Below, in pieces: positions 1 through 8,534 of a DNA stretch of 40,112 nucleotides. The position numbers and the translations under genes were made by a program. Position 1 is the first letter of the stretch. Each line of letters starts with the position of its first letter. The stretch is from an uncultured Mycolicibacterium sp. (GTDB lineage: Bacteria; Actinomycetota; Actinomycetes; Mycobacteriales; Mycobacteriaceae). The DNA is taken from positions 1-40,112 of the forward strand of contig NZ_CALDGS010000024.1 of NCBI RefSeq assembly GCF_937941905.1, in the 5' to 3' direction. The notes beneath the pieces are model-generated. The model worked only from the letters and a program-made list of their open reading frames with translations. It was not told where the DNA came from and ran no database searches.

Positions 1-6
1 GTCCGC

Positions 7-801
7 TCAGGCCGCGGCGGCCTTGACGGCCCGGGCCACCTCCGCCCGCAACGTCGCATACTCCGCCGAGCGGCGCAGTTCGACGGGGTCCACCCCGCTG
101 CGCGGCAGGTCCACCGGGATGTCCAGGGCCACCCGCCCGGGCCGGCGGGTCAGCACCACGATCCGCGACCCGAGGAACGCCGCCTCGTCGGCGCTGTGGG
201 TGACGAACACCGTGGTGCGGTTGGTCTCCGCACTCACCTGGCGCAGATCCTCCTGCAGCCGTTCCCGGGTCAGCGCGTCGAGTGCGGCGAACGGCTCGTC
301 GAGCAGGAACAGCGGGGACTCGGCGGCCAGCGCCCGGGCGATCGCCACCCGCTGCTGCTGGCCGCCGCTGATCTCCCAGATCCGCCGCGCGGCCATGCCC
401 TCCAGGCCGACCCGGGCCAGCAGCTCGTCGCGGCGCGCCGGCCGCTGCTCGCGCGGCACCCCGGCGTACTTCAGCGCCACGTCGACGTTGCCGCCGACGG
501 TGCGCCACGGGAACAGCCGGGGCTGCTGGAACACCACCCGCGACGTCACCCCGGGGGTGGGCGCCTCGCCCGAGATCCGCACCGTCCCCGACGTCGGCGT
601 CTCGAACCCGGCCAGCAGCCGCAGCAGCGTGCTCTTGCCGCAGCCGGACGCGCCGACGAGCACCAGGAAGGTGCCGGGCTCGACGGTGAGGTCGATCGGG
701 CCGAGCGCGGTGACGTCGCCGTAGCGGTGCGTCACCGCGCCCAGCCTGATCGCCGGATCACCGGCTGAGGGCCCGATCGCCGGTTCACCGGCTGAGGGCA
801 C
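7..801 (-). CDS. ABC transporter ATP-binding protein, taurine/sulfonate/nitrate type (TauB/SsuB-like)
   Basis: This is the cytoplasmic ATPase of an importer; it couples ATP hydrolysis to uptake of a small, probably sulfonate-like, anion. The 264-residue product has Walker A GASGCGKS at 50-57, the signature ISGGQQQR at about 144-151 and Walker B FLLDEP at about 165-170, in the order and length of the TauB/SsuB family. The start chosen is GTG at 799-801, with AAGGGG 7-8 bases upstream; it overlaps the 3' end of the receptor gene by 17 bases. The first 20 residues contain a repeated PSAGxPAI segment produced by a 27-bp tandem duplication. It is the last gene of the three-gene operon. Family assignment is firm; the substrate (taurine, alkanesulfonate, nitrate or similar) cannot be read from sequence. 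Confidence 0.93.
   Translation of the reverse strand: MPSAGEPAIGPSAGDPAIRLGAVTHRYGDVTALGPIDLTVEPGTFLVLVGASGCGKSTLLRLLAGFETPTSGTVRISGEAPTPGVTSRVVFQQPRLFPWRTVGGNVDVALKYAGVPREQRPARRDELLARVGLEGMAARRIWEISGGQQQRVAIARALAAESPLFLLDEPFAALDALTRERLQEDLRQVSAETNRTTVFVTHSADEAAFLGSRIVVLTRRPGRVALDIPVDLPRSGVDPVELRRSAEYATLRAEVARAVKAAAA
748..801. repeat. 27-bp tandem duplication at the receptor/ATPase gene junction
   Basis: Two adjacent 27-bp units (748-774 and 775-801) match at 25 of 27 positions. The left unit lies wholly inside the ATPase gene. The right unit contains the ATPase GTG start and the last codons and stop of the receptor gene. The duplication adds nine in-frame codons to the ATPase N-terminus, ahead of the conserved ABC fold, so it is probably tolerated. 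Confidence 0.9.
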
Positions 802-1813
802 CCGGCAACCCCTTCACGTACAGCGCCTCCTCGAACACCTCCAGCGGCGCGGCGGCCGGGATCTGGTTCTGGTCGGCCAGGAACTGCGAGGCGCTCTGCA
901 GGTTGGCGGCCAGGTTGCCCGGCTTGCCGTCGGCGCCCAGCCACTTCTCCGAGGCGACCTCGTCCGGGGTCAGGAACACCATCTGCTCGAGCTGGCCGGC
1001 GACCTCCTCGGCGGTCAGCCCGTTCTCGGCGGCGATCGCCTCGGCAGCGGCCTGCGGATCGTCGTGGATCAGGTCCAGGGCGCGGGCCTGCTGCTGGCGC
1101 CACACGTCCACCACGTCCGGGTGGGCCTCGGCGAACTCCTCGGACACCACCGCCAGGTCCAGGGTGGGCTTGCCGGCCTCGGCGAGCTCGCGGCTGGTGA
1201 TGATGTCGTGGCCGTTCTTGCGGGCCTCGTCGAGGGTGGGCAGCCAGATGTAGACGGCGTCGACGTCACCGCGCTCGAACGCGGCCAGCGCGGCCTGCGG
1301 CTGCAGGTCGATCAGCTGCACGTCGTTCGGGGTCAGACCGGCCTGGTCCAGGGCGGCCAGCAGGCTGTAGTGCGCGGTGGAGGCGAACGGGGTGCCCACC
1401 CGCTTGCCCTTGAGGTCGGCGACGGTCTCGATGCCGCTGCCGTTGCGGGCCACCAGCGCCTCGTTGTCACCGGAGACGTCGAGGATGAAGGCGACCTTGT
1501 ACGGAATGTTCAACGGCTCGGACAGGCCGCGGGCCACCGGGCTGGAGCCCAGGCCGCCGAAGTCGAGCTCCTTGGCGACGAAGGCGGTGTTGACGTCGGC
1601 ACCGGAGTCGAACTTGGTCCACTTGATGTTGTAGTCCGGCAGCGCCTCCTCCAGCCAGCCGTTGTGCTTGATGATGAGGTCGCCGCTCGGGAAGCTCTGG
1701 TAGCCGATGCGGATGGTCGGCTTGTCGCCGGACTGTTCCTGACGGTCGACCGAGCAACCCGCCAGGGCGAGCGACGCCGCCGCGACAGCTGCGAGTAGTG
1801 CCTTGAGTTTCAT
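785..1813 (-). CDS. ABC transporter substrate-binding lipoprotein (TauA/SsuA-like)
   Basis: This is the extracytoplasmic receptor of the importer. The 342-residue product has a lipoprotein signal peptide (lipobox LALAGC, Cys20) followed by a type II periplasmic-binding fold of the NMT1/SsuA/TauA kind. Supporting motifs are RIGYQSFPSGDLI near the mature N-terminus, FGGLGSSP at about 95-105 and GDVDAVYIWLP in the second lobe. The start is the ATG at 1811-1813, overlapping the stop of the upstream permease as ATGA with GGAAAGG just before it. It lies between the permease and ATPase genes, which is the usual gene set for this importer class. Ligand identity is unknown. Confidence 0.93.
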   Translation of the reverse strand: MKLKALLAAVAAASLALAGCSVDRQEQSGDKPTIRIGYQSFPSGDLIIKHNGWLEEALPDYNIKWTKFDSGADVNTAFVAKELDFGGLGSSPVARGLSEPLNIPYKVAFILDVSGDNEALVARNGSGIETVADLKGKRVGTPFASTAHYSLLAALDQAGLTPNDVQLIDLQPQAALAAFERGDVDAVYIWLPTLDEARKNGHDIITSRELAEAGKPTLDLAVVSEEFAEAHPDVVDVWRQQQARALDLIHDDPQAAAEAIAAENGLTAEEVAGQLEQMVFLTPDEVASEKWLGADGKPGNLAANLQSASQFLADQNQIPAAAPLEVFEEALYVKGLPGALSR

Positions 1814-2670
1814 ACCTTTCCTCTCCACGGGACGCTGCGTCGCTCCACGAAGCGCAGCAGGCCGTCGATGATCAGACCGGACACCCCGATGCAGAAGATC
1901 CCGACGACGACGACCGGGGTGTTGTTGTAGTTGCTCGCGTCCTTGACCAGCCCGCCCACGCCGGGCAGGCCGTTGAACAGCTCGGCGGCCACCACCGCCG
2001 AGTAGGCCATGCCGACGGCGAGCCGGATGCCGGTGAACGTCTCCGGCAGCGCCGACGGGATGACGACGTCGCGGATCACCGCCGCACGCGAGGCGCCCAG
2101 GGCCCGCGCCGCCTCCACCAGCGACACCGGGGTGGCCAGCACCGCGGCGGTGGTGGCGACGGCGGCCGGCGGCAGCGCGGCCAGCGCCAGCAGGGTGATC
2201 TTCGGGGCCTCGTCGATGCCCAGCCAGATGATGAGCAGGAAGAAATACGCCAGCGGGGGCAGTGCCCGCAGGAAGGTCAGCCACGGCTCCAGCACGCTGC
2301 GCACCCAGGGCACCGAACCCATCAGCAGACCGAGCAGCACCCCGACGCCCACCCCGATCAGCACGCCGGCGAACACCCTGCGCAGCGTCATGTAGAGGTG
2401 CTCGACGAGCAGGTAGCCGGCGTAGCCGCGCACCCCGTCGTGGGTGGTGGAGACGTCGATGAAGGCCCGCCAGACGGTGGACGGGTACGGCACGAAGGTC
2501 TGGTTCCACAGCCCGCTGGCCGCCGCGAGCTGCCAGAGCACCCCGAACACCAGGACCGACAGCAGCGGCAGCACCGCGCGGCGCAGGCGGTGGCGCCAAC
2601 GGCGCTGCGGCGCGGCCGGGCTGGGTTCGACGGAGGTCTGCTCGGGGGCGATATCGACGAAGACCGACAC
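1810..2670 (-). CDS. ABC transporter permease (TauC/SsuC-like)
   Basis: This is the integral membrane channel of the importer and the first gene of the operon. The 286-residue product has about six hydrophobic segments between residues 30 and 275. It carries the cytoplasmic coupling (EAA) motif EAARALGASRAAVIRDV followed by IPSALPE, typical of the BPD_transp_1 family. The N-terminal 25 residues are hydrophilic. The only plausible start is GTG at 2668-2670, and its ribosome-binding site is weak (no clear AGGAGG). Its stop overlaps the receptor start by four bases, so the three genes are probably translated together. Confidence 0.92.
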   Translation of the reverse strand: MSVFVDIAPEQTSVEPSPAAPQRRWRHRLRRAVLPLLSVLVFGVLWQLAAASGLWNQTFVPYPSTVWRAFIDVSTTHDGVRGYAGYLLVEHLYMTLRRVFAGVLIGVGVGVLLGLLMGSVPWVRSVLEPWLTFLRALPPLAYFFLLIIWLGIDEAPKITLLALAALPPAAVATTAAVLATPVSLVEAARALGASRAAVIRDVVIPSALPETFTGIRLAVGMAYSAVVAAELFNGLPGVGGLVKDASNYNNTPVVVVGIFCIGVSGLIIDGLLRFVERRSVPWRGKV

Positions 2671-2951
2671 GGATGACTGACTTTCTGTTGGCCGATGCGG
2701 ACAGGACGGGCGCGTCAGCGCTGACAGCAGTCGAGGAACTCCGCGCGAATCACCGGCACATTGGAAGCGTTCGCACCGGGCGACGGGAAGAGTTGTGCTC
2801 GCCGTGAACTTATTGCGGCCGCAACGGTCCCGCCACCGGAGCAGCTCCGGGCGGTCGCCTTACTGTTATCTTAAATTTCCCTTATCTTTCTTAATCGAGG
2901 TGTACGGTTGCTGACATCACATTCGTTCACCTCCGGCGAAAGGATCCGGAC
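2671..2951. promoter_or_regulatory. Divergent intergenic region between the importer operon and the SDR gene
   Basis: This 281-bp gap holds no credible gene. Bases 2861-2893 are strikingly AT-rich for this genome and contain two direct copies of TTATCTT (2866-2872 and 2882-2888), 16 bp apart. This is the obvious place for the importer promoter and an operator, but no regulator family can be named. Confidence 0.5.
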
Positions 2952-3629
2952 ATGCGTGACGAAGCCGAGCGAATCGTCCTGGTGACGGGCGCCTCGTCGG
3001 GCCTGGGCGCGGAGGTTGCCCGGGGCCTGGCGCACCCCGACACGCACGTCGTCGTCCACTGCCGCCGCGCGACCGGCCGCGCCGATGCGGTCGCCGAGGC
3101 CGTCCGGGCCGCCGGCGGGCGGGCCTCCACCCTGGTCGCCGACCTGTCCGACGACGCCGGGGTGGACGCGATGATGACCGCCGTGCACGACCGGTTCGGC
3201 CGGCTCGACGCGATGGTGCTCACCACCGCCCGCGCCGATACCGTCGGGTTCGACGCGCACGACGCGATGCGCGCGAACCGGGAGGTCCAGCGCCGACTCG
3301 CGCAGCGGGCGGTGCCGGTGATGCCGCCGGGCGGGCGGATCGTGTTCGCCACCAGCCACCAGGCCCACTTCTTCCCGCACAAGGCGGTGCCCAAGGGCTG
3401 CGCCGCGATCGCGGCCGGTCAGCGCGCCGGCGAGACCGCGCTGTACACGATGCGCGCCACCCTCGCCCGGGCGGGCATCGCACTCACCGTCGTCTCGGCG
3501 GAGATGGCCGACGGATGCCACCCGCAGGAGATCTCGGAGTTCACCCAGGCCATCGTCGGTGCCGTTCGGAGCGCGTACGCGCCGAGCATCATCTACGCTG
3601 GGAGGGCAGACTTTCTCCGGACCGCCTGA
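2952..3629 (+). CDS. SDR-fold protein lacking the usual catalytic Tyr/Lys
   Basis: The 225-residue product has the N-terminal Rossmann motif TGASSGLG (residues 14-21) and the SDR spacing up to the FATSHQAH strand, where the catalytic Ser normally sits. The expected YxxxK is not present: the segment that should carry it reads IAAGQRAGE, with Ile for Tyr and Gln for Lys. The fold and nucleotide binding look intact, but classical oxidoreductase activity is doubtful. The ATG at 2952 is preceded by a purine-rich GGCGAAAGGA. It diverges from the importer operon. It could be a regulatory or non-catalytic SDR paralogue. Confidence 0.8.
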   Translation: MRDEAERIVLVTGASSGLGAEVARGLAHPDTHVVVHCRRATGRADAVAEAVRAAGGRASTLVADLSDDAGVDAMMTAVHDRFGRLDAMVLTTARADTVGFDAHDAMRANREVQRRLAQRAVPVMPPGGRIVFATSHQAHFFPHKAVPKGCAAIAAGQRAGETALYTMRATLARAGIALTVVSAEMADGCHPQEISEFTQAIVGAVRSAYAPSIIYAGRADFLRTA

Positions 3630-3665
3630 GCCACAGGGTGGCTGCAGGCGCGGTGAAGGCTATTT

Positions 3666-3678
3666 GGCACACTGTGCC
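3666..3678. promoter_or_regulatory. GGCACA-c-TGTGCC dyad next to the pntA start
   Basis: A perfect 6-bp inverted repeat with a 1-bp centre ends one base before the chosen ATG of pntA. It would overlap the initiation region and could act as an operator or affect translation. Half-sites resemble those of the dyad at the TetR gene start (18306-18329), but the spacing differs. Confidence 0.35.
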
Positions 3679-3679
3679 G

Positions 3680-5215
3680 ATGATCATCGCGATTCCTCGT
3701 GAGTCACTCGCCGGTGAGACGCGGGTGGCGGCCACCCCGCAGTCGGTCGGGCAGCTGATCAAGCTCGGGTACTCGGTGGTCGTCGAATCCGGCGCCGGCG
3801 CGGCGGCGGACTTCTCCGATGCGGCGTACGTGGCGGCCGGGGCCGAGATCGGCTCGGCCGAGCAGGTGTGGTCGGCCGATGTGGTGCTCAAGGTCAACGC
3901 CCCGTCGGACGAGGAGATCGGCCGGCTGCGCGAGGGCGCGACGCTGATCGGGCTGCTGCAGCCCGCGCTGCGTCCGGAGCTGCTCGAGGCGCTCGCGGCC
4001 CGCAAGGTGACCGCGCTGGCGATGGAGGCGGTGCCGCGCATCTCCCGGGCGCAGTCGATGGACGTGCTGTCGTCGATGGCCAACATCGCCGGCTACCGGG
4101 CGGTGGTGGAGGCCGCGCACCGGTTCGGTCGGTTCTTCACCGGCCAGGTCACCGCGGCCGGCAAGGTGCCCCCGGCCAAGGTGCTCGTGGTGGGCGCCGG
4201 GGTGGCCGGGCTGGCCGCCATCGGCGCGGCGGGCTCGCTGGGCGCGGTGGTGCGGGCCACCGACCCGCGCCCGGAGGTGGCCGACCAGGTGCGTTCGCTC
4301 GGCGGTGAGTACCTGGCGATCGAGTCGCCGGAGGCCGAGGTGTCGGCCACCGGCTACGCCAAGGAGATGAGCGACGACTACAAGTCCCGCGAGCGCGCCC
4401 TGTACGCCGAGCAGTGCAAGGACGTCGACATCATCATCACCACCGCGCTGATCCCGGGCAAACCCGCGCCGCGGATCATCACCGCCGACATGGTGGCGTC
4501 GATGAAGCCGGGCAGCGTGATCGTCGACCTGGCCGCGGCCAACGGCGGCAACGTCGAGGGCACGGTCACCGACGAGGTGGTCGTCACCGACAACGGCGTG
4601 ACGATCATCGGCTACACCGACCTGCCGGCGCGGCTGCCGGCGCAGGCGTCGCAGCTGTACGCCACCAACCTGGTCAACCTGCTCAAGCTGCTGACCCCGA
4701 ACAAGGACGGGCAGCTCGTCATCGACTTCGGCGACGTGGTGCAGCGCGCGGTGACCGTGGTGCGCGACGGCGACATCACCTGGCCGCCGCCGCCGGTGGC
4801 GGTCTCGGCCGCCCCGCAACAGGCCCAGCCCAAGGCCGAGGCGGCGGCCGCCGAGGAGAAGCGGCCGATGTCGCCGGGCCGCCGGCTGGGGCTGACGTTC
4901 GCCGCGGCCGCCCTGGTGTTCCTGCTGATCGCGCTCTCGCCGGCCGCACTGCAGGTGCACCTGACGGTGTTCGCGCTGGCGATCGTGATCGGCTACTACG
5001 TGATCGGCAACGTGGCGCACGCGCTGCACACTCCGCTGATGTCGGTGACGAACGCGATCTCCGGCATCATCGTGGTCGGCGCGCTGCTGCAGATCGGCCA
5101 CGACGACCCCATCGTCACCGCGCTGGCAACGGTGGCCATCCTGGTGGCCAGCATCAACGTGTTCGGCGGGTTCGCCGTCACCCGGCGCATGCTGTCGATG
5201 TTCACCCGCAGCTGA
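3680..5215 (+). CDS. pntA: NAD(P) transhydrogenase subunit alpha (single-chain PntA)
   Basis: This is the alpha subunit of the proton-translocating transhydrogenase, which drives NADPH formation from NADH with the proton gradient. The 511-residue product matches the length of fused enterobacterial PntA. It has the alanine dehydrogenase/PNT N-terminal domain (MIIAIPRE at the start, RAQSMDVLSSMANIAGYRA at about 123-141). The NAD-binding Rossmann motif GAGVAGLAA lies at about 172-180, followed by a Pro/Ala/Glu linker at about 375-395 and four hydrophobic segments from about 397 to 505. In M. tuberculosis the equivalent is split into PntAa and PntAb; here it is one frame. The start MIIAIPRE is chosen by family convention; the frame is open further upstream. 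pntB follows after 48 bp. Confidence 0.95.
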   Translation: MIIAIPRESLAGETRVAATPQSVGQLIKLGYSVVVESGAGAAADFSDAAYVAAGAEIGSAEQVWSADVVLKVNAPSDEEIGRLREGATLIGLLQPALRPELLEALAARKVTALAMEAVPRISRAQSMDVLSSMANIAGYRAVVEAAHRFGRFFTGQVTAAGKVPPAKVLVVGAGVAGLAAIGAAGSLGAVVRATDPRPEVADQVRSLGGEYLAIESPEAEVSATGYAKEMSDDYKSRERALYAEQCKDVDIIITTALIPGKPAPRIITADMVASMKPGSVIVDLAAANGGNVEGTVTDEVVVTDNGVTIIGYTDLPARLPAQASQLYATNLVNLLKLLTPNKDGQLVIDFGDVVQRAVTVVRDGDITWPPPPVAVSAAPQQAQPKAEAAAAEEKRPMSPGRRLGLTFAAAALVFLLIALSPAALQVHLTVFALAIVIGYYVIGNVAHALHTPLMSVTNAISGIIVVGALLQIGHDDPIVTALATVAILVASINVFGGFAVTRRMLSMFTRS

Positions 5216-5263
5216 CCCAACGGCCTGACCCCCTGTCCCGGACTTCGTTTAGGAATCTGTCTG

Positions 5264-6685
5264 ATGTTCTCGGTTGAGACCGTTGCCACTTCGGCCTACG
5301 TTGTCGCGGCGCTGCTGTTCATCCTGGCGCTCGCGGGCCTGAGCAAGCACGAAACGTCCAAGGTGGGCAACACCTTCGGCATCGCCGGCATGGCGATCGC
5401 GCTGGCCGCCACCATCGCGCTGGCGGTGGGCAACCACATCAGCCCGCTGGGGCTGGGGCTGCTGGTGGCGGCCATGGCCGTCGGCGCGGCGATCGGGCTC
5501 TGGCGCGCCCGGGTCGTCGAGATGACCGGCATGCCCGAACTCATCGCCCTGCTGCACTCGTTCGTCGGCCTGGCCGCGGTGCTGGTGGGCTGGAACGGCT
5601 ACCTGCACATCGAAGCCGCGCCGGACGGTCCCGATGCGGCCGCGCTGGCCGCCCAGGGCATGCTCGGCATCCACTCGGCCGAGGTGTTCATCGGGGTGTT
5701 CATCGGCGCGGTGACCTTCACCGGTTCGATCGTCGCGTATCTGAAGCTGTCGGCGCGGATCAAGTCCGCCCCGCTGATGCTGCCCGGCAAGAACGCCCTC
5801 AACATCGGCGCGCTGCTCGTCTTCGCCGCCCTGACCGTGTGGTTCGTCATCGATCCGCAGCTGTGGCTGCTGGCGGTGGTCACCGTCGTCGCGCTGGCGC
5901 TGGGCTGGCACCTGGTGGCCTCCATCGGCGGCGGCGACATGCCCGTCGTGGTGTCCATGCTCAACAGCTACTCCGGTTGGGCCGCAGCGGCTTCCGGCTT
6001 CCTGCTGGGCAACGACCTGCTGATCATCACCGGCGCGCTGGTCGGCTCCTCCGGTGCCTACCTGTCCTACATCATGTGCAAGGCGATGAACCGCTCGTTC
6101 CTGTCGGTCATCGCCGGCGGCTTCGGCCTGGAGGCGCCGAGCACCGACACCAAGGACTACGGCGAGCACAAGGAGATCACCGCCGACGGCGTGGCCGAGC
6201 TGCTGCGCAACGCCAAGTCGGTGATCATCACCCCCGGCTACGGCATGGCCGTCGCCCAGGCCCAGTACGGGGTGGCCGACCTGACCCGCAAGCTGCGCGA
6301 GCGCGGGGTCGAGGTGCGCTTCGGCATCCACCCGGTGGCCGGCCGCCTGCCCGGGCACATGAACGTGCTGCTCGCCGAGGCCAAGGTGCCCTACGACATC
6401 GTGCTGGAGATGGACGAGATCAACGACGACTTCGCCGGGACCGACGTCGTCCTCGTCATCGGCGCCAACGACACCGTCAACCCGGCCGCCTCCGAGGAGC
6501 CCGGCTCCCCCATCGCCGGCATGCCGGTGCTGACCGTGTGGCACGCCGAGAACGTCATCGTGTTCAAGCGCTCGATGGCCAGCGGGTACGCCGGTGTGCA
6601 GAATCCGCTGTTCTTCCGCGAGAACACCCACATGCTGTTCGGTGACGCCCGCGAGCGCGTCAACGACATCCTCGCCGCGCTGTAG
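5264..6685 (+). CDS. pntB: NAD(P) transhydrogenase subunit beta (PntB)
   Basis: This is the membrane beta subunit, which forms the proton channel and binds NADP(H). The 473-residue product has about eight or nine hydrophobic segments over residues 5-270. The C-terminal domain III follows, with the NADP site GYGMAVAQAQ at about 326-335 and the conserved GRLPGHMNVLLAEA, EMDEIN and ENTHMLFGDA segments. The ATG at 5264 is preceded by TAGGAA at suitable spacing. It is co-directional with pntA and followed by a strong stem-loop, so the pnt genes are likely one transcript. Confidence 0.96.
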   Translation: MFSVETVATSAYVVAALLFILALAGLSKHETSKVGNTFGIAGMAIALAATIALAVGNHISPLGLGLLVAAMAVGAAIGLWRARVVEMTGMPELIALLHSFVGLAAVLVGWNGYLHIEAAPDGPDAAALAAQGMLGIHSAEVFIGVFIGAVTFTGSIVAYLKLSARIKSAPLMLPGKNALNIGALLVFAALTVWFVIDPQLWLLAVVTVVALALGWHLVASIGGGDMPVVVSMLNSYSGWAAAASGFLLGNDLLIITGALVGSSGAYLSYIMCKAMNRSFLSVIAGGFGLEAPSTDTKDYGEHKEITADGVAELLRNAKSVIITPGYGMAVAQAQYGVADLTRKLRERGVEVRFGIHPVAGRLPGHMNVLLAEAKVPYDIVLEMDEINDDFAGTDVVLVIGANDTVNPAASEEPGSPIAGMPVLTVWHAENVIVFKRSMASGYAGVQNPLFFRENTHMLFGDARERVNDILAAL

Positions 6686-6700
6686 CGCCGACGACCGTCC

Positions 6701-6740
6701 GGTCCGGGCCGTGATCCCCTGCGGGGTCACGGCCCGGACC
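6701..6740 (+). terminator. Strong GC stem-loop after pntB
   Basis: An 18-bp stem (6701-6718 with 6723-6740, one G-U pair) closes a four-base loop. There is no U-tract, as is common for mycobacterial intrinsic terminators. It sits 15 bases after the pntB stop and before the acyl-CoA dehydrogenase start. Confidence 0.75.
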
Positions 6741-6778
6741 GCTCTTCGGCGGGGTCGGCGGGGACCTAGAGTGCAGGC

Positions 6779-7918
6779 ATGCCGGTTGAACGCCTGTTGC
6801 CGTCCGAGGAAGCCCACGAGCTCATCGCCCTGACCCGCGAGGTCGCCGACCGCGTCCTGGCCCCCGTCGTCGACGAGCACGAACGCACCGAGACCTACCC
6901 CGACGGGGTGTTCGCCCAGCTCGGCGCCGCCGGGCTGTTGAGCCTGCCGCAGCCGCAGGAGTGGGGCGGCGGCGGCCAACCCTACGAGGTGTACCTGCAG
7001 GTGCTCGAGGAGCTCGCCGCGCGCTGGGCGGCGGTGGCGGTGGCGGTCAGCGTGCACAGCCTGTCCACCCACCCGCTGCTGGCGTTCGGCACCGACGAGC
7101 AGAAGCGGCGCTGGTTGCCGGGCATGCTCTCCGGCGAGCAGATCGGCGCCTACAGCCTGAGCGAGCCGCAGGCCGGTTCGGACGCGGCGGCGCTGCAGTG
7201 CCGGGCGACCCGCGTCGAGGAGGGCTACCTGCTGAACGGGTCCAAGGCGTGGATCACCCACGGCGGCAAAGCCGATTTCTACACCCTGTTCGCCCGCACC
7301 GGCGAAGGCTCCAAAGGGGTCTCGTGCTTCCTGGTGCCCGGCGACCTGCCCGGGCTGAGCTTCGGCAAGCCCGAGGAGAAGATGGGCCTGCACGCGGTGC
7401 CGACCACCGCGGCGTTCTACGACAACGCCCGAATCGACGCCGACCGGCTGATCGGAGCGGAGGGGCAGGGGCTGCAGATCGCGTTCAGCGCACTGGATTC
7501 CGGCCGGCTCGGCATCGCCGCGGTGGCCACCGGGCTGGCCCAGGCCGCGCTGGACGAGGCGGTCGCCTACGCCAATGAGCGAACCGCGTTCGGCCGCAGG
7601 ATCATCGACCACCAGGGCCTGGGGTTCCTGCTCGCCGACATGGCCGCGGCGGTGGCCTCGGCGCGGGCCACCTACCTGGATGCCGCCCGGCGCCGCGACG
7701 CGGGGCTGCCGTACTCCGCGCAGGCCAGCATCGCCAAGCTGGTCGCCACCGACGCCGCGATGAAGGTGACCACCGACGCGGTGCAGGTGTTCGGCGGGGT
7801 GGGCTACACCCGCGACTACCGGGTGGAGCGCTACATGCGCGAGGCCAAGATCATGCAGATCTTCGAGGGCACCAACCAGATTCAGCGGTTGGTGATCGCC
7901 CGCGGCCTGACCCGCTGA
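6779..7918 (+). CDS. Acyl-CoA dehydrogenase (FadE family)
   Basis: This FAD enzyme introduces the alpha-beta double bond into an acyl-CoA in fatty acid or branched-chain catabolism. The 379-residue product has the usual length and motifs: YSLSEPQAGSDAAAL at about 125-138 (flavin and substrate binding), RTAFGRRIIDHQG in the C-terminal helical domain, and FEGTNQIQR with the probable catalytic base Glu363. It most resembles short-chain or branched-chain acyl-CoA dehydrogenases. The ATG at 6779 follows the stem-loop after pntB, so it probably has its own promoter. It is convergent with the small secreted protein gene (12 bases between stops). Substrate chain length is not decidable here. Confidence 0.93.
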   Translation: MPVERLLPSEEAHELIALTREVADRVLAPVVDEHERTETYPDGVFAQLGAAGLLSLPQPQEWGGGGQPYEVYLQVLEELAARWAAVAVAVSVHSLSTHPLLAFGTDEQKRRWLPGMLSGEQIGAYSLSEPQAGSDAAALQCRATRVEEGYLLNGSKAWITHGGKADFYTLFARTGEGSKGVSCFLVPGDLPGLSFGKPEEKMGLHAVPTTAAFYDNARIDADRLIGAEGQGLQIAFSALDSGRLGIAAVATGLAQAALDEAVAYANERTAFGRRIIDHQGLGFLLADMAAAVASARATYLDAARRRDAGLPYSAQASIAKLVATDAAMKVTTDAVQVFGGVGYTRDYRVERYMREAKIMQIFEGTNQIQRLVIARGLTR

Positions 7919-7930
7919 CGCCGCGCGCGG

Positions 7931-8419
7931 CTACACCGGGGCGACGCCGTCGGAGGTGTAGTACTCGCTGGGCACCTGCGAGTACGGCGAGGGCAGTTCG
8001 ATCTTCACCCACGCCCCGGTGGCCCCCGGCATCAGCGCACCGGTCACGGTGGTGCGCCCGGTGCCGGCGAAGTCGGTGACCAGCACCCCGCCGGTCACCC
8101 CGGGATCGCCCGGCTCGCACGGCGCCGATGCCGGGCGCGGCAGCTGGATGAGCCGCACCTGGTAGGTGGTGTTGCGCTGCCCGACGGCGAGCTCGACGTC
8201 GGCGGTGACGGTGCGGCCGTCCGAGCGCACCGTGGCCAGGGCCCAGCCGTTTCCGGACGGGGCGTGGCTGCCGAGGTCCTGGTGGGCGCAGTTGCGCAGG
8301 ACCGTCGCGAGGGCCAGCCGGCTCCCCCCGCCGTCCTCGGCCTGCCCCACCCCGGCGGCCGGTCCCAGCATCAGTCCCATCGCGGCCGCGACGGCCGCCG
8401 CACCCCGGTACGCGCGCAT
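7931..8419 (-). CDS. Small secreted protein of unknown function
   Basis: The 162-residue product starts at ATG 8417-8419. An N-terminal signal peptide (MRAYRG then an Ala/Gly/Leu-rich core) probably ends near AGVGQA, residues 23-28. The mature part has two cysteines, one near the N-terminus (RNCAHQD) and one in ASAPCEPG, which could form a disulfide, and it is predicted to be rich in beta strand. No catalytic motif is visible and I do not recognise a named family. A longer start upstream would spoil the signal peptide. It sits between two acyl-CoA dehydrogenase genes but on the opposite strand. Confidence 0.75.
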   Translation of the reverse strand: MRAYRGAAAVAAAMGLMLGPAAGVGQAEDGGGSRLALATVLRNCAHQDLGSHAPSGNGWALATVRSDGRTVTADVELAVGQRNTTYQVRLIQLPRPASAPCEPGDPGVTGGVLVTDFAGTGRTTVTGALMPGATGAWVKIELPSPYSQVPSEYYTSDGVAPV

Positions 8420-8534
8420 GCCCACAAGGGTAGGTGGCCCGGGGCGGCCCGCGCCCCGGAACCGGGTCATCGAGCGTCCGGCCGTCTGCCCGACCGCCTG
8501 GTTGGTCGTCGGGCGGGTGCCCTATCGTGACGAC

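Noticed and set aside
5249..7612. Very long open frame (787 codons) on the minus strand
   Set aside because: It lies antisense to pntB and the acyl-CoA dehydrogenase, both with complete family motifs. The translation is Arg/Gly/His/Gln-rich with no recognisable domain, typical of high-GC shadow frames.
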